The notes beneath the pieces were generated by a model that saw nothing but the letters and a program-made list of their open reading frames with translations, ran no database searches and was not told where the DNA came from. From Plectonema cf. radiosum LEGE 06105 (GTDB lineage: Bacteria; Cyanobacteriota; Cyanobacteriia; Cyanobacteriales; Nostocaceae), in NCBI RefSeq assembly GCF_015207665.1, contig NZ_JADEWL010000055.1, positions 1 through 41,588 of the forward strand: DNA of 41,588 nucleotides. The letters are read 5' to 3'. A program made the position numbers and the translations under genes. Within the stretch, counting starts at the first letter, position 1; the number at the start of each line of letters is the position of its first letter. Shown here in pieces: positions 16,474 through 25,596 of the stretch.

Positions 16474-16798
16474 GGTCAGATTTTTCAACTAGTAAACCAG
16501 TGGTCTGTTATCTAGTTGGGGAAAATTTTTGCCGGCTTAATTATTAGTTATTAATTATGAGAAAATATTTTTGTGAAATCATGGCTGAATTTATGTTTGT
16601 ATTCACAATATATTACTAGAATCATCCAATTAAATAGAATTATTCATTTCAAAAAAGAATGATATCAATTAATCTCTTTTTAGGATGAGATTATTAATTT
16701 TAAAAAACCGCAGAGACGCAGAGGGCGCAAAGGAAAGAATATGTTGAGAGATAGTCTTAATTTCCTATTATGAAGCGAACCTCTGCGAAACTTTGCGT
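16474..16798. other. nrtP-narB intergenic DNA with inverted dispersed repeats
   Basis: No gene is seen. It contains an AACCGCAGAGACGCAGAG element at 16703-16735 and an inverted relative, CCTCTGCGAAACTTTGCG, at 16778-16800 next to the nrtP stop. The two could pair in the operon mRNA. No promoter could be assigned with confidence. Confidence 0.6.
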
Positions 16799-18343
16799 TT
16801 AACTAATTCTCTTTGGTTCAATTACCAATTCGGAATACTCTTCCTCACCTTCATGATGTTCGGCAAAAGAACCATGGGGTTCTTTCAAAAAGAACCAACA
16901 CATAAATGCAACAATTAAAGAGGACAAACCCATCATCTGGAAAAAGATTGTATTCGATTGAGCAATAACTGCTGCTGTTTGCTCCCCACCACCGCTCAAC
17001 CATTCCGGTAACAAACTAAAAATAGTTAAATAAGCAACTGCACCGACATTTCCATAAGCTCCAACATTACCCGCAATTTGACCTGTTACCCGACGTTTTA
17101 CTAAAGGAACGATCGCAAATGTTGAACCTTCTCCAGCTTGTACAAAGAACGAACAAGCCATGGTCAAAATAATTGCACCTGGTAACCACCAATTACTAGC
17201 AACTCCTCCCATCATCATGTAGCCTATACCCATACCAGCAGTTAGAACAGCCATTGTATTCTTGCGGCTTCCTAGTTTATCGGATATTAAACCACCACCA
17301 GGACGAGACATCAAGTTCATAAAAGCGTAACTAGAAGCAATCATCCCAGCCATTGCTTTATTTAAAGTAAAAGTTCCTTCAAAAAAGGCCGGCAGCATGG
17401 AAACCACAGCTAATTCTGAACCAAAGTTGACAATATAAGTTAATTCCAGAATCGCGACTTGAGAAAAACTATAACGGTCTTTCGCAGGATATTTTTTCTT
17501 ACCCGCAAGCAAGTCTTTATTTACAACCCAACAATTGTAAGCCTGGAATAAATATAAACCTGCTAACAGCGCTAAAACTAATAAGAAAGTTCCATCACCG
17601 TACAAATTAGTCTTTCTCAAACGCCAAGCTAGAACCATCAAAATACCTGTTAAAGGTAAATTCATCAACATCAAAAACCAAAAATCCTTAACACTCGTAA
17701 CCTCCAAACCTCTAACATTTTTAGGCTTTTGATAGACTTTTCCTGGAGGATGGTCTTGTACGTTGAAAAAATAGAGAATTCCATACAAAGCTGCAATAAT
17801 ACCACTTCCAGCAATACACAACCGCCAATTGAGAGCGTCTCCAGCTCCAAAAGCCAACCATGCTCCAATCGTCGGTAAAGTAAAAGCTGCCGCAGCCGAA
17901 CCAAAATTACCCCAACCTCCATAAATTCCTTCAGCTAAACCAATCTCTTTCGGAGGAAACCATTCTGCCACCATGCGGATACCAATTACAAACCCCGCAC
18001 CAACAATACTCAATGCTAAACGGCTAATTACTAACTGGGTAAAGTTTTGAGCGCTAGCAAAGGTAATACAAGGAATCGCCGCATAAATCAATAATAAGGA
18101 GTAAGTAATCCTCGGACCGAATTTATCTAATAGCATCCCGATAATGATTCGAGCCGGAACGGTCAAAGCAACGTTACAAATCGCCAGAGTTCTAATTTGA
18201 CCAATTTCTAAACCCAAGTCTGCTTGTACTTGTGTTGCCAAAGGAGCGAGATTGAACCAAACAAAGAATGAGAGAAAAAATGCAAACCAAGTCATGTGCA
18301 GGATTTTGTACCTGCCCCGAAAAGATAACAATTCTGATAGCAT
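16799..18343 (-). CDS. nrtP: NrtP-type nitrate/nitrite permease (MFS)
   Basis: Inner-membrane major facilitator superfamily transporter of the nitrate/nitrite porter (NarK/NrtP) family that brings nitrate, and probably nitrite, into the cell. The 514 residues contain about 12 hydrophobic membrane spans and the NNP signatures AGFVIGIRMVAEWFPPKEIG and GGWGNFGSAAAAF, the glycine-rich nitrate signature. A loop of about 70 residues between the two six-helix halves is typical of cyanobacterial NrtP. ATG at 18343 has AAGAGG about 8 nt upstream on the minus strand, a plausible ribosome-binding site. It is the middle gene of nirA-nrtP-narB, replacing the nrtABCD ABC transporter of other cyanobacteria. 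The acidic C-terminal tail may be a regulatory site. Confidence 0.94.
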   Translation of the reverse strand: MLSELLSFRGRYKILHMTWFAFFLSFFVWFNLAPLATQVQADLGLEIGQIRTLAICNVALTVPARIIIGMLLDKFGPRITYSLLLIYAAIPCITFASAQNFTQLVISRLALSIVGAGFVIGIRMVAEWFPPKEIGLAEGIYGGWGNFGSAAAAFTLPTIGAWLAFGAGDALNWRLCIAGSGIIAALYGILYFFNVQDHPPGKVYQKPKNVRGLEVTSVKDFWFLMLMNLPLTGILMVLAWRLRKTNLYGDGTFLLVLALLAGLYLFQAYNCWVVNKDLLAGKKKYPAKDRYSFSQVAILELTYIVNFGSELAVVSMLPAFFEGTFTLNKAMAGMIASSYAFMNLMSRPGGGLISDKLGSRKNTMAVLTAGMGIGYMMMGGVASNWWLPGAIILTMACSFFVQAGEGSTFAIVPLVKRRVTGQIAGNVGAYGNVGAVAYLTIFSLLPEWLSGGGEQTAAVIAQSNTIFFQMMGLSSLIVAFMCWFFLKEPHGSFAEHHEGEEEYSELVIEPKRIS

Positions 18344-18361
18344 CGATTAACCTCTTAAATA

Positions 18362-18454
18362 ATTGGTAGTTGGTAGTTGATAGTTGGTAGTTGGTAATGG
18401 GTAATTGGTAATTGGTAATGGGTAATGGGAATTGGTAATGGGTAATGGGTAATT
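18362..18454. repeat. STRR heptamer array TTGGTAG/TTGGTAA family
   Basis: A longer, degenerate heptad array (TTGGTAG, then GGTAATT, GGTAATG variants) fills nearly all of the 118-nt nirA-nrtP gap. It is related in sequence to the array before narB at 16432-16473, so two gaps of one operon carry the same heptamer family. Confidence 0.88.
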
Positions 18455-18461
18455 TGAACCT

Positions 18462-20015
18462 TTAACCTTGTAACTGTTGACTTGGCTTTGCGCCAAAATT
18501 TTCGATTAATATGCGTTTTAAAACAGTATTAACCTCGTCACAAGGAATACCTTTTTGCACGCAAGTGCCTAATTGGGCATCTTTACCGACTTTGCCTCCC
18601 ATATACAAATCCACACCTTCAACAGTTTTGCCATCTTTACGGACTTTGGTTCCCATTAGTCCGATATCGGCTACTTGTGGTTGTCCGCAGGAATTAGGAC
18701 AGCCTGTCCAGTGGATTCTTACAGATTTGGGTAGGTCCAATTCTGCATCAAGTTGTTGGGCGATCGCCATTGCTTGATTTTTAGTTTCGACTAAGGCAAA
18801 GTTACAAAATTGAGAACCAGTACAAGATACCAATGCTCTTTCTAATGGTCGAGGTTTAATACTAAATTTTTCTAGCAATGGTTCAGTTAAGAAAACTTGC
18901 AAATTATCATCGGCAATATTGGGAATAATCACATTTTGTTCCACAGTCAAACGAACTTCACTACTACCGTAAACGGAAGCTAACTGTGCTAAGTCGAACA
19001 TATCCTGAGCGTAAAGCCTTCCGACAGGAACGTGTAAACCAACGTAATTTAAACCTGGTTGCTTTTGCTGATAAATGCCGATACAATCACGCTTTTCCCA
19101 GTCGATTTCGTCTTTTTCGGCTGCGGTTGCTAAATTACGTCCAAATTCTTGTTCAACCATTGAGCGGAATTTATCGATTCCCAATTCATCAATCAACCAC
19201 ATTAACCGAGATTTTTGACGATTGGCTCTCGAACCCTTATCCCGAAAAACAATTAAAATTGCCCGACATAAATCGACAACATCATCATTAGGAGCAACCC
19301 AAACATTTAGAGGTACAGCAGCTTCACATCGTTTAGCAGAGAAAAAACCACCGACTAAAACGTTGAATCCCAACTGTCCATCTTTATAAGCCGGAACAAA
19401 AGCTATATCATTGATTTCAGCATGAACGGAATTATCCCGTCCCCCTTCGATGGCAATATTAAATTTACGTGGAAGATTACTAAATGTATAATTACCTTCA
19501 CCATGATTGGTAATCATATCTTGGACTTTTTGCACCAACTCACGAGTATCAATCAGTTCATCCCCATCAATTCCTGCCACTGGAGAACCAGTGATATTCC
19601 GGACATTATCCATTCCCGATTGCACAGAAGTCATTTCTACCGCATCCAGACGACGGAAAATATCCGGTATATCTTCCAGACGAACTCCCCGCAACTGAAT
19701 ATTTTGACGAGTGGTAATATCAGCATTACCATCGGCACCATAACGCTGCACTATTTCAGCTAGTACCTGCAATTGATTACTAGATAAAATGCCGTTGGGG
19801 ATTCGCATCCGTAACATGAATTTACCTGGTGTCACGGGACGATAGAAAACGCCTACCCATTTGAGACGATGTTCCAAATCGGATTTTTCCATTGCTTCCC
19901 AACCGATTTGGGCAAAATGTTCTAGTTCATCTTTAATGGCTAATCCATCTTTTTCGGCTTTAATTTTCTCGAACTTATTCAGAGTTGCAGTTTTATCTGA
20001 TTCATTGGTAGACAT
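18462..20015 (-). CDS. nirA: Ferredoxin-nitrite reductase NirA
   Basis: Reduces nitrite to ammonium with six electrons from ferredoxin, using siroheme and a 4Fe-4S cluster. The 517 residues contain two ferredoxin-like half domains (FYRPVTPGKFMLRMRIPNG at about 57-75 and GLHVPVGRLYAQD at about 326-338) and the siroheme/cluster cysteines SCTGSQFC (Cys398, Cys404) and GCPNSC (Cys439, Cys443). Positively charged patches such as TTRQNIQLRGV are conserved in nitrite and sulphite reductases. The GCPNSCGQ and NITGSP context favours nitrite over sulphite reductase. It is first in the nirA-nrtP-narB operon; a near-consensus NtcA site lies about 170 nt upstream. The start gives MSTNESDKTATLNKFEKIKA, in line with cyanobacterial homologues. 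Confidence 0.96.
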   Translation of the reverse strand: MSTNESDKTATLNKFEKIKAEKDGLAIKDELEHFAQIGWEAMEKSDLEHRLKWVGVFYRPVTPGKFMLRMRIPNGILSSNQLQVLAEIVQRYGADGNADITTRQNIQLRGVRLEDIPDIFRRLDAVEMTSVQSGMDNVRNITGSPVAGIDGDELIDTRELVQKVQDMITNHGEGNYTFSNLPRKFNIAIEGGRDNSVHAEINDIAFVPAYKDGQLGFNVLVGGFFSAKRCEAAVPLNVWVAPNDDVVDLCRAILIVFRDKGSRANRQKSRLMWLIDELGIDKFRSMVEQEFGRNLATAAEKDEIDWEKRDCIGIYQQKQPGLNYVGLHVPVGRLYAQDMFDLAQLASVYGSSEVRLTVEQNVIIPNIADDNLQVFLTEPLLEKFSIKPRPLERALVSCTGSQFCNFALVETKNQAMAIAQQLDAELDLPKSVRIHWTGCPNSCGQPQVADIGLMGTKVRKDGKTVEGVDLYMGGKVGKDAQLGTCVQKGIPCDEVNTVLKRILIENFGAKPSQQLQG

Positions 20016-20153
20016 GGTTATTTGAGCTTAATAATTCAAGGTTAACTAATATAAAACCATTACCACTACTAAACTAATCGCACAATTCAATAATTATTTT
20101 TAACCTCAAAATTATCAATCTCTGTGTTTCAATCTTTACTCAATTAAGTACTT

Positions 20154-20196
20154 ATTAAATCGATAAATGTATTTATTATTTTGTATCAACTGTAAC
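20154..20196 (-). promoter_or_regulatory. Candidate NtcA-activated promoter of the nir operon
   Basis: On the minus strand GTT-ACAGTTGA-TAC (20196-20183) differs from the NtcA consensus GTA-N8-TAC by one base. About 23 nt downstream lies TTTAAT (20159-20154), a weak -10-like box at the spacing expected for NtcA class II promoters. NtcA is known to activate nir operons when ammonium is scarce. The site also lies between nirA and the divergent HEAT gene and could act on both. No perfect GTA-N8-TAC was found in 20016-20364; the rest of this gap is AT-rich with no gene. Confidence 0.45.
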
Positions 20197-20364
20197 TTTT
20201 TGCTAATTTTTTGACTGAAATAATGCACAATAATCATACTATAAATGCATTTTTTGCATTTATTATTCAAACAGCAGCATTAGATAATCCATCAGTCGCT
20301 GATAAATACTAAAATTCAGAACAGTGGATAGTTGACAATTACCTGATAACTGAAAAACACCCAA

Positions 20365-21579
20365 ATGTTAGAAACTTTTGACATGATTGACAATGCTGTT
20401 ACCGAAGCAAATTGGATATTAGTTAGTCAGCAATTACAGCAGTTATTAGACAACAGTAAATTACAGGCTGTATCCGAGGATGAATTAGAGCAAGCAGTTG
20501 CGATAAAGGCTAATGCCGACGCTTTGCGTATGGCGATTGCGATCATGAGAGTAGGAGATTTTCAAACAAGGTGGGATGTAGCGAAGATTTTTCCTCAAAT
20601 AGGGACACAAGCTATTGTTCCTTTACTGGAAATATTGGATTCGGAATCAGCAGATTTTGAAATTCGTTGGTTTGCACTGGGTATCTTAGGAAAATTTAAT
20701 CAACCTGAGATAGTTATATCTTTGGTTAAATTACTTGAAGAGACACAAGAAGAAGAATTGGCGATCGCCGCAGCTCAAACGTTAGCTAAAATTGGTCAAA
20801 GTGCGATTACAGCATTAATTGAACTACTCAAACAGGAAAAAACCAGATTATTAGCGGTTAAATCTCTGGCTCAAATTCGCCGCTCGGAAGTTATCGAACC
20901 TTTACTTAGTGTTGTGGATGATTCGATAACATCCGTCAGATTTACAGCGATTGAAGCTCTAAGTAGTTTTCATCATAAATATTTAATTCCTATATTTATT
21001 AAAGCTTTGCAAGATAAATCTTTTTCCGTTCGTAAAGAAGCAATAATTGCTTTAAAAATGCGTGTGTATCTTAAAGAAGAATTCTCCATAGTCAATCATC
21101 TCCAACCGCTGATTTACGATATCAATTCAGAAGTGTGTCAGCAAGCAATATTAGCCTTGGGATGTATGAAAGATCAAATGGCAATTCAAACATTGTTTGA
21201 TTTTTTAAATTTTCCAAATGCTCCTTTATTCCTTAAGAAAGAAGCGGTACGTGCTTTAAATTGGAATGGAACCTATCAAGGCTTGGATTATTTAAAACAA
21301 AGTCTTTACTCTAGTGAAATTAATCTGTGTGCAGAAATTATTACTGTGTTAGGAAGACAAGAATCAATCGAGATGAAGCCTTACGCTGCCAAAATTTTAA
21401 TTGATTTTCTCAACAGCGAACAAGAAATAATCGATGAATCGCGAATCAAACAAGCAATTGTGACATCTTTAGGAGAATTGAGAGATAAAAGCGCTTTGAC
21501 TTATTTAGAAAAACTCGCTTCAGATGATGATTCTAAAGTTAAATTATATGCTTTGGCTGCGATGAAGAAAATTACTTAA
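20365..21579 (+). CDS. HEAT-repeat (PBS-lyase-like) protein
   Basis: A 404-residue alpha-helical solenoid made almost wholly of HEAT repeats of about 30 residues, of the PBS-lyase-like type. Repeat signatures include AVPL-type helices: QAIVPLLEILDSES, EIVISLVKLLEE, SAITALIELLKQE, EVIEPLLSVVDD and KYLIPIFIKALQDKS, each followed by an (A/V)R(x)xA(I/A)xAL helix. There is no signal peptide or membrane span. Such proteins act as scaffolds or, in phycobilisome biology, as bilin lyase subunits. It is transcribed divergently from nirA across a 349-nt gap, which could mean shared NtcA control and a role in nitrate assimilation; this is a positional inference. ATG at 20365 is used; no strong ribosome-binding site is visible. 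Confidence 0.8.
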   Translation: MLETFDMIDNAVTEANWILVSQQLQQLLDNSKLQAVSEDELEQAVAIKANADALRMAIAIMRVGDFQTRWDVAKIFPQIGTQAIVPLLEILDSESADFEIRWFALGILGKFNQPEIVISLVKLLEETQEEELAIAAAQTLAKIGQSAITALIELLKQEKTRLLAVKSLAQIRRSEVIEPLLSVVDDSITSVRFTAIEALSSFHHKYLIPIFIKALQDKSFSVRKEAIIALKMRVYLKEEFSIVNHLQPLIYDINSEVCQQAILALGCMKDQMAIQTLFDFLNFPNAPLFLKKEAVRALNWNGTYQGLDYLKQSLYSSEINLCAEIITVLGRQESIEMKPYAAKILIDFLNSEQEIIDESRIKQAIVTSLGELRDKSALTYLEKLASDDDSKVKLYALAAMKKIT

Positions 21580-21649
21580 GTGAAAAATTAAATAAGCTAA
21601 AAAGTGTCTAAATCAGATATTAAGGCTGGCAAGGATGCTGCGAAATTTG

Positions 21650-21688
21650 CCGGGGAGATGTTCTTCCCGGTAAGTTTTTTGTACCCCA
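21650..21688 (+). terminator. Terminator-like hairpin after the HEAT gene
   Basis: CCGGGGA (21650-21656) pairs with TTCCCGG (21664-21670) over 7 bp with one G-U pair. TAAG and a run of T follow. It lies 70 nt after the HEAT gene stop and resembles a Rho-independent terminator. Confidence 0.55.
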
Positions 21689-22167
21689 CAAGAATTAGAA
21701 TGATGCCCCTAAAAGACCGACTTCTGTGTAAACCTGCCTAGCACGGCTTCTCGTAGAGATAGTTGTCGAATTGACATTAATTTAAACCACACAATAATGG
21801 AGCTTGCACTACGCGATCGCGATTGAACATACTCGCAATTTAGTCAGGGAATAAAAAAGACTCTGATAATTTTTGATATCTACTTGGCAGATAAAAAATT
21901 GTATATGTTTTATAATAATTAATAATTCTGGAATAAAGAATAGTTCAGTTTCAGAACAAAGCCTGAGGATTTTTTTCTACTAATCTGTACTTGCTATTCC
22001 CAATGTTTAACCGGCAATGAATCGGGTTAGTCGAGTACTAATTTTGTATGCGAATGCTATTTTGATCTTAAGGTTATTCGTCTGATTTATCAATATTTTA
22101 ATAAGTCGGAGACAAAAAATCTAACTATGTAAGGAAAACTAAAATTTTTGTATTCCCCATTAATATA

Positions 22168-22242
22168 ATGTCCGGTTAAATACTTGTAATAAGGGGTTGC
22201 TAATAACAGGGAATAGGGAATAATAACTAATCATCCGGACAT
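22168..22242. repeat. Possible MITE-like remnant with 8-bp inverted ends
   Basis: ATGTCCGG (22168-22175) and CCGGACAT (22235-22242) are perfect 8-bp inverted ends bounding a 75-bp AT-rich segment. TA-rich DNA flanks both ends. It could be a small non-autonomous element or solo terminal repeats of a lost insertion sequence; chance is also possible. Confidence 0.3.
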
Positions 22243-22330
22243 AATATAGGAATCTTACTTGAAAATTGAAAAAACTCAGTACACCTTAATCTTTTAGAAT
22301 CATGAAACCTCCCTACACCAATTATTAAGG

Positions 22331-22371
22331 CTTTGCCACGCTTCGCGTTCGCGTAGCGTGTCCGAAGGGCA
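22331..22371. repeat. Dispersed palindromic repeat (CACGCT...AGCGTG)
   Basis: CACGCT and AGCGTG flank a TCGCGTTCGCGT core, followed by TCCGAAGGGCAT. ATGCCCTTCGG recurs inverted near 27695, and similar GCGTAGCGTG wording occurs at 6901-6910. Confidence 0.6.
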
Positions 22372-22498
22372 TACAAAAATCAAACTGGATTCCTATATAA
22401 CCAGACTAAAAATTACTTTTGTTATGGTTTTTTGCAGCATTATACTTACTTGTTAATCGCTAATTTTTTAGTTCGAGCAAATTATTTTTGTAATAATA

Positions 22499-24700
22499 AT
22501 GGTTACTTGTATGAAAAGTTTATTCGCGCTCCCAGCGATTGTTTCTAGTGTTATTGTTACAGTTTTGTTACTTAGTGTTCAGCGATTTGGAGTTTTTCAG
22601 ACATTTGAACTGAGAGTTTTTGACCAGATGATGCAAATGCGTGCAGATTCGGGATCGGACTCTCGCTTATTGATTGTTGCTGTAACTGAAGAAGATATCA
22701 GAAGATGGGGTCATCCTTTATCTGGTGAAGTTTTAGATAATCTCTTGGCTAAACTCACAGAATATGAACCCAGAGCCATTGGTCTAGATATTTTTCGCGA
22801 TATACCTGTGGAACCAGGTCACAATAAACTATTAGAACGCTTAAAGTTAGATGATTTGATTGTTCCTATTTGCGAACATTCTGAATCGGGTAAGCCTGCA
22901 ATTCCACCACCTACAGGAATTGAAGCCGAAAAAGTGGGATTCAGCGATATTGTACAAGATACCGACGGAACAATTCGTCGTAATTTACTATTGCTAGAAC
23001 CTGCTGCAAACGACGCTTGTAAAGCTGAATTTTCTTTTAGTTTGCAACTAGCGCTTAAATATCTTGCTGTTGGAGGTATCCAAGCGCAATTCAACTCTAG
23101 AGGTGATTTACAACTTCGTGATGTTGTATTTAAACCCCTCGAAAGTCACTTTGGCGCTTACCAAAATATTGATGCAGGAGGCGACCAAATCTTGCTTAAC
23201 TATCGTTCTTCTCAACAGGTTGCTCAACAAATTACTGTTACAGATGTGCTGACAAATAAAGTCAGTCAAGATTTAGCCAAAGACCGTATCGTCTTAATTG
23301 GTTCAACTGCACCAAGTCTAAAGGATATTCAAAAAACCCCCTATAGTAGCGGTAAATCGGACAACTCTGGCGATATGACAGGAGTTATGATTCATGCTAA
23401 TAGCATAAGTCAGATTCTGAGTACAGTTCTCAACGGACAATCGCTATTTTGGTCTTTTCCTGAATGGGGTGAAGCAGGTTGGATATTAGTCTGGAGTTTT
23501 GCTGGAGGATTTATTGCATTAAGTTTCCGACATCCAGTACTGTTGGGAATTGCAGGAGCCGGAGCTTTGACAATTTTATTTGGCAGTAACTTTTTTATCT
23601 TCACTCAAGCAGGTTGGGTTCCTGTTATCACTCCTGCTTTGGGATTGGTGTTAGCGGGGGGAAGTATTATTGCTTACAGTGGCTATCAAAGCAAGCTCTC
23701 TCAAGAGATAATAGAACAAAACCTTAAGGATAGAGAAGAAGCCATTGCCCAATTGCAAGCTATGTTAAGGGAGAAAAAAAGTCAGTCAAATGAAGAAACA
23801 GAGATATTTTATCCCATAGGACAAGAGCTTCTATTAAACACACTAGTGGACAATCGCTACAAAATAACTAAAAGTCTTAGTTTTGGGGGATTTGGTCGTA
23901 CTTATTTAGCTGAAGATACCAAACGTCCTGGTAATCCTATATGTGTAGTAAAACAATTCAAGCCACCTCATAATGTTCAAGACGAAAATTCTTTGAAGTT
24001 GCTTAAACGCGCATTTGAAACTGAGGCAAAAGTTTTAGAGGATTTAGGCAAACAACACAACCGAATTCCTCAATTGCTGGCTTATTTTGAAGACACTCAG
24101 CAATTTTATTTAGTGCAAGAATATATTAAAGGACAACCTCTTGACAAAGAAATTTTTCCTGGTCAGAAATTGCAAGAATTTCAAGTTGTGCAAATACTCA
24201 AAGAAATATTACAGATACTTGTTTTCGTTCATGGTCGTCATATAATTCATGGAGATATTAAACCAAGTAATTTGATTAGACGAGAATCAGATGAAAAGAT
24301 TGTTTTAATTGACTTTGGTGCGGTTAAAGTAATTCAATCATTACAGACTGAAAATCCACCTTTTGAACAGCAAGAAAATCAGGAATTGAGATTTATTTCT
24401 CGTGGATACGCACCTCCTGAACAATTTGAGGGACAGCTAAAATATAGCAGTGATATTTATGCATTAGGAATAGTAGCCATTCAAGCTTTATCTGGAGCAG
24501 ATCCGACAACCCTGCGTCCAGGTCAAAATAATGCGATAGAGATTGTACAAACCCACAATCATGAAAGTCGAAAGTATTGGCGGGAGCAAGTTCAAGTCAG
24601 TGACAATTTAGCTTTGGTATTAGAAAAAATGGTAGACATTGATTTTACTAAAAGGTATCAGTCAGCAGAGGAAGTTCTTGATACTTTGAAAAGTCTGTAG
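22499..24700 (+). CDS. CHASE2-domain serine/threonine protein kinase
   Basis: A 733-residue membrane sensor kinase. An N-terminal membrane helix (about 8-28) is followed by an extracytoplasmic CHASE2 sensor domain (about 30-300: LLIVAVTEEDIRRWGHPLSG, PRAIGLDIFRDIP, DGTIRRNLLL). Three membrane spans come next (about 320-395), then a coiled coil (about 398-425). The C-terminal Hanks-type kinase (about 450-733) has glycine loop SFGGFGRTY, ATP lysine Lys485 (VVKQF), catalytic loop HGDIKPSN (Asp586), DFG at Asp605 and APPEQ. The HRD arginine is glycine, as in many cyanobacterial kinases, so it should still be active but not activation-loop-gated in the classical RD manner. It would phosphorylate Ser/Thr in response to an unknown periplasmic cue. 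The start could also be the ATG at 22511. It is convergent with the TPR gene at 24803. Confidence 0.9.
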   Translation: MVTCMKSLFALPAIVSSVIVTVLLLSVQRFGVFQTFELRVFDQMMQMRADSGSDSRLLIVAVTEEDIRRWGHPLSGEVLDNLLAKLTEYEPRAIGLDIFRDIPVEPGHNKLLERLKLDDLIVPICEHSESGKPAIPPPTGIEAEKVGFSDIVQDTDGTIRRNLLLLEPAANDACKAEFSFSLQLALKYLAVGGIQAQFNSRGDLQLRDVVFKPLESHFGAYQNIDAGGDQILLNYRSSQQVAQQITVTDVLTNKVSQDLAKDRIVLIGSTAPSLKDIQKTPYSSGKSDNSGDMTGVMIHANSISQILSTVLNGQSLFWSFPEWGEAGWILVWSFAGGFIALSFRHPVLLGIAGAGALTILFGSNFFIFTQAGWVPVITPALGLVLAGGSIIAYSGYQSKLSQEIIEQNLKDREEAIAQLQAMLREKKSQSNEETEIFYPIGQELLLNTLVDNRYKITKSLSFGGFGRTYLAEDTKRPGNPICVVKQFKPPHNVQDENSLKLLKRAFETEAKVLEDLGKQHNRIPQLLAYFEDTQQFYLVQEYIKGQPLDKEIFPGQKLQEFQVVQILKEILQILVFVHGRHIIHGDIKPSNLIRRESDEKIVLIDFGAVKVIQSLQTENPPFEQQENQELRFISRGYAPPEQFEGQLKYSSDIYALGIVAIQALSGADPTTLRPGQNNAIEIVQTHNHESRKYWREQVQVSDNLALVLEKMVDIDFTKRYQSAEEVLDTLKSL

Positions 24701-24738
24701 TAAATAAATTTTGAATCCCATAAAACAAACAGCAAAGT

Positions 24739-24762
24739 AGCGGTAATTCATGAATTACCGCT
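24739..24762. terminator. Perfect 24-bp palindrome between convergent genes
   Basis: AGCGGTAATTCA and its exact complement form a perfect inverted repeat midway between the kinase stop and the convergent TPR gene stop. It could act as a bidirectional transcription end; it also resembles dispersed GCGGTAATTC palindromes of cyanobacteria. Confidence 0.6.
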
Positions 24763-24802
24763 AGGCAAGAATCACTTTTTCAGTCACATATTGCGTTCTT
24801 AC

Positions 24803-25495
24803 TTAATTTATTCCAGATTTCAGTTCTTTATTATAAACAGAATCATATATCATATTTTCTGGAGCAATATCCATTGCAGTATTGTAATCTTCTATTGCTT
24901 TGTGTCTATCACCCAATTCTAAGTAAGTTTGACTGCGACAAAAGTAGAATAGAGGATTATCAGGATTCATATTAATTGCTTGAGTATAATCAGCAATTGC
25001 TCCTTCTTTATCTCCTAGTTTATTTTTACGAAAATAGGCTCGTTCGCTGTAAATTTTGGCATTATTGGGATGAGTGCGAATTGCATTATTGAAATTTTTT
25101 AATGCGCCGTCAATGTCTCCTTGTGCAAACTTCTTATAGGCTTTTTCAATGTATAAGATACATGGTGAAGTTTCTTTGTGATTAGAATAAACTTCGATGG
25201 GCTTTTCTGTAATAGCTTGTGAGGAATTTTCTTCTATCAGCTTCTTATTAGTTTTTGTGGAAGCACGACGAAAAGGAAAAAAGGGTGAACTCAATCCTAA
25301 AGTGAACCCAACTCCACCAATCAAAAGCATTGCTAACAGATTGTTGTGATTATTACCTTGATTTGGAGTAACTGTTGTTGCTTGAGCGACAGTTTTTTCG
25401 GAAAATAAATTAGCTTTAACAGGCTGGATATTGCCTATATTCATGAAAAAAAACGTTAAAATTAAGAATTTTTTTGGCAGTTGTTTCACTTTCAT
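24803..25495 (-). CDS. Membrane-anchored TPR protein
   Basis: A 230-residue protein. A hydrophobic N-terminus ending VKA (about 8-29) looks like a signal peptide or anchor, followed by a second possible membrane span at about 52-72 (LLAMLLIGGVGFTLGLSSPFF). From about residue 107 there are three tetratricopeptide repeats with the usual spacing (YKKFAQGDIDGALKNFNNAI, DKEGAIADYTQAINMNPDN, DRHKAIEDYNTAMDIAPEN). TPRs bind partner proteins. It lies 101 nt downstream of the TpsB gene on the same strand, so co-transcription with the secretion transporter is likely and a role as an accessory or scaffold is plausible. The enzyme or partner it serves cannot be identified from sequence. Confidence 0.85.
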   Translation of the reverse strand: MKVKQLPKKFLILTFFFMNIGNIQPVKANLFSEKTVAQATTVTPNQGNNHNNLLAMLLIGGVGFTLGLSSPFFPFRRASTKTNKKLIEENSSQAITEKPIEVYSNHKETSPCILYIEKAYKKFAQGDIDGALKNFNNAIRTHPNNAKIYSERAYFRKNKLGDKEGAIADYTQAINMNPDNPLFYFCRSQTYLELGDRHKAIEDYNTAMDIAPENMIYDSVYNKELKSGIN

Positions 25496-25596
25496 GTTTT
25501 ACCTATTATGTAGAGACAATTAATTTAAAATTCATCAACAATGAAGGACTAAAGTTTTAAAAAATCAATGCTTCATCCTTCATGATTTATCTTTGA

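Larger units (their letters stand above)
21689..22498. other. Long gene-free region with repeat remnants
   Basis: No convincing coding sequence is seen on either strand. It holds a GCGATCGC (HIP1) octamer near 21806, AT-rich DNA, an inverted pair ATGTCCGG/CCGGACAT at 22168-22242 and a palindromic dispersed repeat at 22331-22371. The promoter of the CHASE2 kinase gene must lie in its right-hand part, but I cannot place it. Confidence 0.5.

Noticed and set aside
18511-19763. Plus-strand frames inside nirA
   Set aside because: They are antisense shadows of a conserved enzyme gene.
24238-24270. Kinase inactivation because HRD reads HGD
   Set aside because: The catalytic Asp586, Lys485 and DFG Asp605 are all present, and non-RD loops are common in cyanobacterial kinases.
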